Assembly (NCBI GenBank): GCA_963920705.1
Contig: OY987236.1
Location: 5,318,190-5,382,189, forward strand
Reading direction: 5' to 3'
DNA length: 64,000 nt
Source: Odiellus spinosus
Lineage: Eukaryota > Arthropoda > Arachnida > Opiliones > Phalangiidae
How positions within the stretch are numbered: position 1 is the first letter of the stretch; each line of letters starts with the position of its first letter. Shown here in pieces: positions 54,011-64,000 of the stretch. The notes beneath the pieces are model-generated. The model saw only the letters and a list, made by a program, of their open reading frames with translations. It made no database searches and was not told the DNA's origin. Made by a program: the position numbers and the translations under genes.

Positions 54011-57000
54011 TTAAGGCGGAGGTACGCTCATTGGATTTAAGGGGATTAGTCGGCTTTAGGCGCGCGCGTAGAAAGATTGCCGGCCAGGACTCATTAGACG
54101 GAAGGAAGACTAGGAAGGAAATGGGTTTGAATGGGGTGGTGCTTCCCAACGCCACCACGGGCTTATCCCGAATGAGAAGAGGGCGCACGTGCGCCCATCT
54201 AGATTGCGCACCCGAAACCCCCCGCGCGCTCAATCTAGGCCACGTTTTTGCATAGACGATTTCACTTTTATTCCACCACCCCTTAACCCCCTTTCACTAT
54301 AAGATTAATCTATATTTCGTATCTTCGAATATTTCCTAAATCCTATATTTATATTAAGGGGGTTTTGCGTAAAGTTTTCATTTAAAAGAATAAATTCCTC
54401 TTGTAATTAAATATTTAAGTTAAGTAAAAACAAATTAGGTTAGATTTCTCAATTATAAACCTTAAATAATATCAATGAAAAGAAGCGCAATTTAAAAACA
54501 TAATTATTAATTAATAATTTATTTAAATTAATTAATTTAAAGAGGTTTTAAATAAAAAGTTTAATATTGTAGAGAATAATTAAAATTGAAGAGGGCAAAA
54601 GTTTATGAAATAAATTCGAGTGTTTAATTTTGAATTAAATAAACTTTAAACTTAAAAACATAATTATTAATTTTAAAGAGGTTTTAAATAAAATGTTTAA
54701 TTTTGTAGAGAATAATTAAATTCGATTGTTTAATTTTTAATTAAATAAACTTTAAACTAGCGGAAAAAAATTTAGATTTTTCATTCAATTATTTATATTT
54801 TAAATTAATTTAATTCTGGAAAATAATTAATTTTATTACATTAAATTCAATGTATGAAACTTCAACCACAAAATTAAATTTGGGCCCACATATAGGAATA
54901 ATTATATTTCACATTTTACACGTAAATTAATTATTATTCCAATTTCTAAAAAATAATTTAGATTAAAACGAAGACCCCCCTTTTATTAACAATAGCAAAA
55001 ATTGGACGTTTAAAACTAACGTGTTATCTTAGTTCCCCTATACTTATTCCTTCCCATCATGCTTCGCGAAGTTAGATAGAGTGAATATTCAGATTCCTAA
55101 AAAAAAAAACTTAGAGCAATTTCCCCGTCTGTCCGTCGCGCTACGCGTACGTAAAGCTTTGGGCATATAAAATAGTTGACAAAGCCGACGTTATCCGAGA
55201 TGGTTCCTATACCACACAGTCCCCCCTTCGCTACATAAATATAATCTCTCTTCGTTGGGGCTACAATGTCTCATCTCTTCTTTCGAACGAAGGACCCATA
55301 TAACACATCATTAGAAAAAAAAACCAGCCCGGGAAAAACCCAACCTTACTATTTCATATATATACCTAGAAATATTATATATACTATTACAATATATTGG
55401 GTCTCGCGCTAAAGTTTTGATTTTGATCCCATCTTAATGGTGGTCCCTTTACTTATACGACAAATATATCTCGACAAGGGGATCTCGCGCCCGACAAGCG
55501 CACGTGACGCACCTCTCCAGCGCGAGCGCACGTTAAATTCAACTTTAAAGGCGCGTTCACATGGAGATATTATAATTGTGGGGAAACTATTGGCTCTACT
55601 CTGTTTATCCAGAGTCACAAATTTTACTAGTACCCCCACCCGGGGGGTATGCAGGTATAATAACCCTTTCCTATATTTAGCGTTACGAAAAAGGGTATGA
55701 TCGTGAAGGCGGATTAAGTTAGGTTATAAGTTAGTTTTTTTTAATAAATATAGACGCTGGTTTGTGAGGCAACCGCTTCTCTGATACATGCTCGTCAAGA
55801 TGCCTAGATCTCCACTTTTCACGAAATCCTATGATTTGATTTAAATTATACCCTGTTCCGAGGGGTCAGACACTCTTCAAGTCGCTGTACACCTGAGTTC
55901 AACTTCGACCGTGCATTGATTTCGAACTACTATGAACTCTGAGTTCAGCTTTGATAGTGTAAAGAGTTCAAAAATTTTGTACACCTGAGTTCGTGAGTGT
56001 CTGCCCCCTCGCCCTGCTCTTTCATTATGCAAAAATCAAATGAATAATAGATATAAGGAAAACTTGAGTCTCCTGTTCAGTTTCCAAAAGAATACAATCA
56101 TGAATGAAAACGCGACTTATATAAGATAGGAATACGAATAGAATGCGTTATAGGCATAATAATGTCTGTATACTCTCTCTTTTAGGGAAATCAGGTGATT
56201 TTTTGTAGTCGCGAGAAGTTTGAGCGCGCGCGAAAGAGCGCGAACGTAAGTGTGGAGATAGCGCGAGCGGTGGGGCACCAATACGTCACGGGCTGTTTGG
56301 TTTTTAGTGATGCACGAGGTTTTTTTTTTTAAAAGGGCGCGAACGACGTCATCACCCCACGTGCTAAATACATATAGGTGCTGCAGATGGAGAGCGCGCG
56401 CGCGACTTCAGTCACTTTAACGAGAATTGATGATATTGTTCTTAATGGTTTGATGGTATACATGCAGAGAAGATTTTTTATAAGCATCACCCTATTCACG
56501 GTACGGGTCGATTAGACCAGCTTATAAATACTGGCCTCTTACAGGGGTTCATACAAAACCAATTTTGTCCAGGATTTATCAGAGGTAATTAATTTCTAGC
56601 TTAATATTGGTTTTATTTTTATATTTAAACAGTCAAATTATCTTTATATGTCCATGTTTCATTATCCTTTCTTAAACTAATACTCGAATATATTCGCGTA
56701 CTCGGAATAACATTATCCTGATTAGTATGAAAAGTCCGTCTACCCCACTACATACACGTATTATTCTAAAAATCCAGGACATAAGACAAAAAGCTTCAAA
56801 TAATCCATCCCTTAAGTAGCCATGTATCCGTTGCTTCAAATACTACACGAACAGAATCAGTGACCTATAAAAACGGGTCACCAATCTTTCATTTGTCGTG
56901 AGACTCTCCCTCAGAATATTAAGCACTATTTACACAATATAACATATGAAACCAACTTGATTATAAATAGGAGACGTGTTCATTGAAAACCAAATATTTA

Positions 57001-57239
57001 TCAAAACAAAGGGATAGTAACACGATAGTCGAAATTTTAATTGAGTCCGAAAACTCTTTCATCGCGCGTATCAAATTTGACAATGCTATGAGGTCGCGAG
57101 ATTGGCTTCACAAGCTCTGGATAAAGAGTCACGCGTTTTAGTCATCGTAATAGGCTTAACTACATTTTGATCAGGATACAAATTCATCTACAATTTGAAA
57201 GCGACGCGTATTGTGTAAATATGACTTAAATGGAAGACA

Positions 57240-57680
57240 AAGCTCGTAGTAGGGTTGATCTCGCGCGAGGTTGCGTCCTTTCCTTAGTGAAAACGCGCGC
57301 GGTCCACCCCTCGCGCTCGTCTTGGGCTCGTGGAAATCGGGTCGTTCCACGCCACGCGCTTCTCTTATATGGTCGATGCCAATTAGAGCAAAGGGAGAAA
57401 AGCGCGCGCGGAGGCACGCTGCTAGTATAGTAGCGCGCGCGCGACCCTCGAAGGAAGCTATCGCGTGGATGGTGAAGGCCCAGCCACCATGCATGCACCA
57501 GTCAAGCGGCGCACGCGCCACTACGACAGTCAATCACGAGAGCGCGTCCCGAGGGACCTTCTTCCTAGCCGTATCTATCTTTTCCTTAGCCCCCTCCCAC
57601 CATCCCACCTTCTCCTACTCCGACGAACTCCCTATAGCTCCTAGATCCTAGACGACGACGACGAGGCTTAGCTAGAGATG
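57240..57680. other. CpG-rich patch in intron 6
   Basis: Dense in cgcgcg, with overlapping open frames on both strands typical of stop-poor GC-rich DNA. It could be an intronic promoter or enhancer; no protein family resemblance was found. Confidence 0.3.
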
Positions 57681-58842
57681 ACCCCATATATCTCCGTGCT
57701 TCATGCGCTAGATCGACGCTATACTTTTTTATCCCGTGGTATTCTACTATAAACCGAACGTAGTACCAAAATGCACCAGTAGCTCAAAATGTACGCGTAT
57801 ATACGATAACGGTTCAATATATACGGGATTTAAATCACTTAAATAGCTAAATACGTATGATACAAATATAACTTTTACAACTTTTGGTAATGCAACACTT
57901 TTGAAAAGTGAAACAACCTCAGAAAACTAAGGGAAAATAATCTAAATAACAGCCCACCTATTAAATTGCGCCCGTAAATGAGTTTATTATAGGCATACAT
58001 CTTAATTTCAACAACATGGAGGGTTTATAAGCGTTCATATCTATAAACCCACCAAATTAAGGAACGATTCTTTGCACTTTTCTCCACGTTTACCTGAGAA
58101 GCAAACCCAGTAGAAAAGCCAATAAAACAGGGATGAATACCTTGTTTCATTTCTCATATTATCTACCCCATGAGTTTAAAGAGGGAGCGGGCTAAATTGG
58201 ATTGCTTTTAAAATAAGGTTTTCCCCCGTATCGCGTTTAGTATCAACTCGAGTTGAAATCCAAATTGAGTCGATCTATGGGGAAAAGCAACGGGTCAAGC
58301 GGAACGACCCGGCCGAAAAGAAACCAAAGCTGATTTTATAGATGTCCAATATATTTTTCACCGTCAGATTCGATCGTGGGGACAATTGGGTGAACTTTTA
58401 GGGGGACAGGGAATTGTTAGTAGTCTAGGAATCTATATAGGTTAAGGCCTTAGTATTGTTTCGAATTGAAAAATAGTCGCCAGGAAGACCCTAGGGAAAA
58501 AAAAAAAGTGGGTTTTGTTGACTCAACGTAAAAATAGACCAATTTCCCACTAAAGTCTAAAGTGTAGGCTAGACAAGATTTTATAATATATATGTAATGA
58601 AAAATCGATAAAAATCGATTCAAAATAAATAATTATATTTCGAAATCAAATATTAATACCAAACCCGCTATATTACGTCATCATTACGGTAGCGTGCAGG
58701 GATTCTGTGACGTAATACGATCGGTTTCACGGGGTCTTTTTCGTGAAAGTTATTACTTTAAAATTCAGAAAGTATTTTATGTTCAAGAATCATTCATATC
58801 TGTAGATTTTTGGCGTCATTTTTATTTTTAAGTAAACTTTAA

Positions 58843-59327
58843 AGGGAGAATGAAAGGCCAAAACAACCTATTTTTAATCGATTAAGAATGCTAAAATAAT
58901 GAGAAAAACAATAATATAACTCACCAAAAATATTTCGTTATTTTATAATCAATTTCCAAAGTTCCGAAACTTGCAGATGCTAAGCCTTGGCTGCCTAGCT
59001 CGGCTAACTAGGCGAGCACGAGCCGTATTTTTTTTTTTTTAATATTTCCGTCTGATCTAGTCGCCAATCACGAGCGAGTACGCGTATTTATAAAATACGC
59101 GTACTCGCTCGTGATTGGCGACAAGAACAGCCGCGAATATTAAAAAAAAAAATACAGGTCGTGCTAGCCTAGTTCGCCGAGCTAGGCAGCCTAGGCTTAG
59201 CATCGGAACTTTGGAAATTGATTATAAAATAACGAAATATTTTTGGTGAGTTATATTATTGTTTTTCTCATTATTTTAGCATTCTTAATCGATTAAAAAT
59301 AGGTTGTTTCGGCCTTTCATGCTCCCT
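58843..59327. mobile_element. Palindromic TTAA-flanked MITE, copy 2 (485 bp)
   Basis: Closely similar throughout to 9270-9745, with ends AGGGAGAATGAAAGGCC and GGCCTTTCATGCTCCCT and TTAA on both sides (58839-58842, 59328-59331). Centre CACGAGCGAGTACGCGTA is inverted. Differences from copy 1 are mainly short A/T-run length changes and a few substitutions. Confidence 0.87.
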
Positions 59328-59702
59328 TTAAACAGTCGCTTTAAAAACATATTCCGGAAAAGACGTGTTTAGTTTTGGATATAATAATAATAATAATAAT
59401 ATGGTCTTTAGGGATCAATAATTTTTTTTTGCCAACGCTATTCGTTCTCGCTATATTTCTGTATCTAAAAATTCCATTACTCGTCTATCGAGTGTTTATA
59501 CAAGGTCTCCACCCTTACTCACGATGTTTATGCTATAAAATATTCAATCTTATTGGCCAATGGGAATTGTACCAGTAAAAAATAGTTCCCTTAGGTATAT
59601 CCGGATTAACTAAACCTATGGGATTTCGTAACATAATATAGAGAGTACGCTAAAAACCACAATTCTCGAGTTAGGCTTAACGAGACTTCTATTTATACTT
59701 AA

Positions 59703-60454
59703 AGAGAGAATAAATCCTAATCCACAAACAAATATTAATCTCGTAATCAATTTAAAACTTGATATTCAAATAAGGTTTAACATGAATCCTTGGAATTAAA
59801 CAGTATCAGGGTGACCACTGAAAATTTAAAAATCCTATATAGGAAATATAGGAAATTTCTTTGCGAAATATAGGAAAATATAGGAAGAATTTTATGTAAA
59901 ATATAGGATAAAATAGGAAGAAATAAGTGTAAAATATAGGATAAAATAGGAAAATAATTAATTAAAATATAGGATAAAATAGGAAAATAATTAATTAAAA
60001 GTAGGAGCCATATTTATTATTGCGTCACAACTCTCGCCACCGGTTTAAACATGGTATTAATATGATCCAATTGCTTAAATAGTATGGAATTTTACAAACT
60101 ATTTTAACTAGAAAATGTACAGTTAAGCTAAAATAATCTTATACAGCCACAGCTGACAGTATGATTCAGAACTTTACCCTTAATTAGAGATTTGGAGTAG
60201 AAATATAGGAGATTATAGGAATTGCCATTAAATTATAGGAGAAAATAGGAAATATAGGAAAAGTGGTCACCCTGCAGTATCTTAACAACCAATAATTTGA
60301 AACGTTTTACTGTAAAAATAAATCGCGATTGGCGGAAGATTAAAATGAATTAAAGTTAAAGGGTTTTAAAATTTAACATTCGTAATAATGTTAAAGTGAA
60401 TTTAGGCTTAATGCAGAGAAGGGTTCGATAAACCTTTTGCGCTTCATTATCTCT
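59703..60454. mobile_element. TTAA-type MITE, second family, copy 4, interrupted
   Basis: The ends AGAGAGAATAAATCC and GCGCTTCATTATCTCT are inverted relatives with TTAA outside both (59699-59702, 60455-60458). CAAACAAATATTAATCT and AAGGTTTAACATGAATCCTT match 19849-20217. A second element (59807-60274) splits it. Confidence 0.7.
59807..60274. mobile_element. Nested MITE, CAGGGTGACCACT termini (468 bp)
   Basis: Perfect 13-bp inverted ends CAGGGTGACCACT / AGTGGTCACCCTG, with CAGTAT directly repeated outside (59801-59806, 60275-60280). Subterminal repeats of ATATAGGA, AAAATAGGA and their spacing variants fill both sides. A CAGGG end is typical of hAT elements, but hAT normally duplicates 8 bp and only 6 are visible. 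No coding capacity. Confidence 0.82.
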
Positions 60455-61113
60455 TTAAATAAAAAACAAACTAAATTTATTTCACCTTGAGGGCAAAATA
60501 AAACTGAAGTGGTTCCCATAGATGTAATAAATATGTTACGATTCTATTTACTAATAAACATTGAGTTTTCTTAAGCCTAAAAATGTAAAAATACTTTCAA
60601 ATTAAAGGAGGGAGTTTCTGTATAAGTACTTTCACGAAAAAAGGCCGCGAAACTAAATATATTTCGGTTCATTTACCATTAAATCAAAATTAACCGAGAA
60701 AAATGGATTACGAAAGAGTCGGTAATTTTCGAGGTTATGTCGTAGAATTAACGATATTGGGGAGAAATTACTTAAGTTCCCGGAGCACGATCGAGCGCGG
60801 TCTCGAATAATAGGCTTAAGTAATTAAGGATTTTTGTTCCCAAAAAGATATATTTTCTAATTAGGGTTCCCCCTCTCCTGGCCGATACGCGTCAATAAGC
60901 TTAAACCCCGCATCTTTCTAAAACCTCTCTCTTCTTTGCCCTTTTATCTCTGCACCATTGGAAAAACAAACGCCCTGTCTTTACCTCATCTAACCCCGCC
61001 AACGCGTTACGGTTGACACTAAAGATAAAACTTATCGCCAAGTCACGCTTAAACCTCCATTGTTTTAGTTCAGTATTTTTCAAAGGATAAGCCTCAAATA
61101 TTAACCATTTTAA

Positions 61114-61450
61114 CAAAAGCCGATGAAACCCTCCTTTGAAGTCTGTTACTCCCGGGTCTTGTTTACCCCTCTCTGTATGGGTTAGTTTCAAAAAGCGCGA
61201 TTCGTACGCCTCCTAACGGTAGATATTTTAGGAGCGGGAGTTCGTAGAGCGAATATCTCTAGCAGCCTAGGAGTTCGTCAAAAAACGTCGTCGTTTGTGG
61301 AGAGAGAGAATTTCCAATTTTCCGTAGACAGGGGGGTATGAAGTAGGACCCCTCCGATCTCGTAAAATTGTGAATTTTACCCATACAGAGAGGAGCGCTA
61401 TATGGAACATTAGAGTAGTAGACTTCAAAGGAGGATTTCGTCGGCTTCTG
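61114..61450 (-). mobile_element. MITE with 7-bp target duplication, copy D (337 bp)
   Basis: Orientation as copy C. The left end carries CAAAAGCCGATGAAACCCTC (one change from CAGAAG) and the right end GGATTTCGTCGGCTTCTG. ATTTTAA is duplicated on both sides (61107-61113, 61451-61457). Confidence 0.87.
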
Positions 61451-61922
61451 ATTTTAAGTATAGACATCAATTCAAAGCCCAACATACCCCATGATGATAT
61501 CGCGTTTCAACAACAACCCTTTCTCATTTTAGACCTCCAAGTCAATCCTATATATTTTATTTATTTCAATAATTATATTTATGTGTGTTGGTTCTTATCC
61601 TTTATAAAGCTGTACTGTCGAGAGACATTGCGTAAAAAGAGTCACGCTAGTCATTTTGGCTATTGATTTTCAAGCAAGCTTGGCTTTTCAATCCCCCCCC
61701 CCTTTTTTTTACTTTTCGCAAAGAAAATTGGTCGACAAAACGAGAAAGGGTCGAAAAATTCCCTTACAGACAGACAAACGGACAGACTCACAGACTATCA
61801 ATGCTTTTTTTCCCCCTCTTCCCTTTACGTTTTATTTTCGTTTGCTCAAAACTGTCTCCATATGACTTACGTAAGAGTCACGAAAATTCGATCATAGCGA
61901 GCCGAGAGCGTTGAATAAACCT

Positions 61923-62101
61923 AACTTTATATAAAAATATTTAAAATTATTCGTACATTTAAATAAAACTTTATATAAAAATATTTAAAATTATTCGTAC
62001 ATTTAAATAAAACTTTATATAAAAATATTTAAAATTATTCGTACATTTAAATAAAACTTTATATAAAAATATTTAAAATTATTCGTACATTTAAATAAAA
62101 A
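61923..62101 (+). repeat. 44-bp tandem repeat, four copies
   Basis: AACTTTATATAAAAATATTT followed by AAAATTATTCGTACATTTAA and ATAA, repeated four times with essentially no differences. Such homogeneity suggests recent expansion. Confidence 0.92.
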
Positions 62102-64000
62102 TTAACAATTAATTAGACAAATTAACAGTTGAATTAACAGTTGATTAACAAAGTTAATCATTTGTTAACGATCTTGTCGGATCTTCCCTAAAAGGCTCCT
62201 CAAATTATGTTTATTTTTCAAGAGAGATTTTTGGATAGGAACCAAATTTTTAGGAAATGGGAAACCATCGAAAGTATAATTTAAATTCTTCCAAGCCCTT
62301 CCAACCACCCAGAAATAAAGTTAATATAAGTTTCGAGGCCATCTCTTCAAAACGAACAACCATCGGGAATTCAATAAAAAAAAACTCAATACCGGAAGTT
62401 CTTGTTTAGCCAGACCGGAAGCTTTAACACAATAGTGACAACACTATCGAGTATCCAGTAGACTCTCCCTCTCTTCCTCTATGTATATACAAAAGTTTCA
62501 ATCTTTAAAAGACCCTAATTTTAAAACAAAATACCTCCTTATATATACGATTTTTGAATCAATCTAAAACTAAATTTCTATAGACCCTAGAAGCTAGGCG
62601 GGCTGATCATTTTAAAGGGGATGAATTGAAATAGACGAAAAATAGGCCAAAATCATTGTATAATAGAATTAAATATTAATTGAACCAACTTCTGCTGGGT
62701 TGAATTTTAAAATAGGCTATATAATAAGAGATTAGGAAAGTGCCAGGGAAAATGATTCATCTTTAATCCGTTCTCTATAAAGCTATCTAGAACTAATACA
62801 GTGAAAGGCGGAGATAACATTACCTTGAATGAAGTTAATACTCTGACTTTCCTTTAGCTGAATTGATTCATAGGGTCTAAAATACTAGACAATTTTAGAT
62901 TTCAGGGGACATTGACGTAAAATATTTTCTGCGACTTTATTTCATAATTAATTGTACCTTATTTATTTTATTTACTAATTATATTTTCATTTGTTAATTG
63001 TACCCTAATTATACTTATGCTAGATAGTGGTACCAGTATTAAAATAATTGTATCATAATTACTATAATATATATTGAAATATTAAATTTAAATTAATTAT
63101 TAATATAGTAGTTAATATTAATACATTTAGTTAAAAATAGTTATATTATTAAAAAAATAATAGGCCCATAGGGAATATCCAACACCCTGCATTTGCCTGT
63201 ATTAACTGGAATACGAAAACAACATAGTCTGTCAACTCCCTATATTTATTTAATAACTAAAATTTATCATTTAAAAACTGTAATTTTATCATAATTATGT
63301 CCTTACATCTAGGTGTTTTACTCCCCCAGACCCCCGTGACATTATAATCCATTTTTAGCAAAAATGGCGACCATTTTGAATCAACTCGTTCAAAATTAAG
63401 AAGCCCTAAAACGTATCTTGACCTTTCCCGCCTTCCTCGTCACCTACTAACGCGAAACGCAAACTCATCGGTAAACCTCGGCCCCCACCGAACATCCCGT
63501 ACATCGTCGAAGTCAAAGATCGTAATCATCAATAAAGCACCCATCACTTACCCCTAAAAAAATGAAATTTTTTAAACTCACCGAATTTGGGGGGACCAAA
63601 AGAGATTATAACCTAAATTACAGATAGTTTAGACATCCTTTGCTCACGTATTACAAGAATTAACGATATTTTAAACGCGAATTAAACCGAATTTAATTTT
63701 AGTAAAACATCGGCGTATCGGTACCGTCAGGCGCCATATTATACTTTAGAGTCTAGACGGGGAAGAAGGGGGAGGCTCGAGGGGGCGTAACGAGAGGGCA
63801 TGACTGGAAATAAGCAAAAATATTCTAGAGTTGCATTATGGGCGGAAATTAATAATAAAAATGAATAAATATGTAAAACTATGAATAATTAAAACATTTT
63901 GAAGTGTTTTATTTTAAACTAAGGTTGAAAATAATTATAACAGTTTTAAAATTTATCCTGACACACGTTAATTATTATAAAATGTTTCAAAATTGATAAA

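Larger units (their letters stand above)
53186..64000 (+). other. COE intron 6 (incomplete, at least 10.8 kb, phase 2)
   Basis: Starts at donor gtagga. The next COE exon was not found up to the window end, so the intron probably continues. Besides the elements listed separately, CpG-rich patches occur at about 54050-54250, 55400-55560, 56200-56410 and 57240-57680. Sequence at 54260-55380, 58000-58830, 60460-61110 and 62110-64000 shows nothing recognisable; the last is AT-rich with GC-richer patches at 63330-63560 and 63710-63810. Confidence 0.75.

Noticed and set aside
53186-64000. COE exon 7 within the window
   Set aside because: No sequence encoding the expected FFLKFFLKCNQNC segment was found on the + strand by eye; a translated search would be decisive.
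1-64000. LTR retroelements or other virus-derived copies
   Set aside because: No paired long terminal repeats, primer-binding site or reverse-transcriptase/capsid-like frame was noticed; the mobile DNA seen is non-coding DNA transposons.

Overview
This window is animal (metazoan) nuclear DNA. It is AT-rich, gene-sparse, full of introns and crowded with short DNA transposons and tandem repeats; nothing in it looks bacterial or viral. One gene is clear: the 5' part of a COE-family transcription factor (Collier/Olf/EBF; EBF1-4 in vertebrates, knot/collier in flies). Six coding exons on the + strand (7242-7429, 12115-12268, 31746-31809, 37309-37364, 52082-52155, 53117-53185) join in phase. They encode about 201 residues: the N-terminus and most of the DNA-binding domain, including the complete H-C-C-C zinc knuckle. 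The next expected exon is not visible, so the gene continues past 64,000. The N-terminus and the exon 3-4 residues look more protostome-like than vertebrate-like; the phylum cannot be fixed from this window.

Layout: 1-5,500 is upstream, mostly AT-rich DNA with no recognised gene. 5,560-7,241 is a CpG- and GA-rich promoter/5' UTR zone. Intron 1 (4.7 kb) holds a 476-bp palindromic TTAA-flanked MITE and a TA-flanked MITE. Intron 2 (19.5 kb) holds two MITEs with 7-bp target duplications and a 10.5-kb satellite array of about 60 monomers of 173 bp. Intron 3 (5.5 kb) and intron 4 (14.7 kb) carry more MITEs and local tandem repeats. Intron 4 also contains a 5,521-bp foldback transposon with a 9-bp target duplication, ending about 100 bp before exon 5. 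Intron 5 (961 bp) is largely a 32-bp minisatellite. The visible 10.8 kb of intron 6 carries four or more MITEs, one nested inside another.

The most notable material is therefore repeat biology inside a conserved developmental regulator: an indel-free 173-bp satellite with block duplications, a nearly perfect foldback element with hairpin insertions in its core, and several apparently uncharacterised MITE families for which target-site duplications can be read directly.
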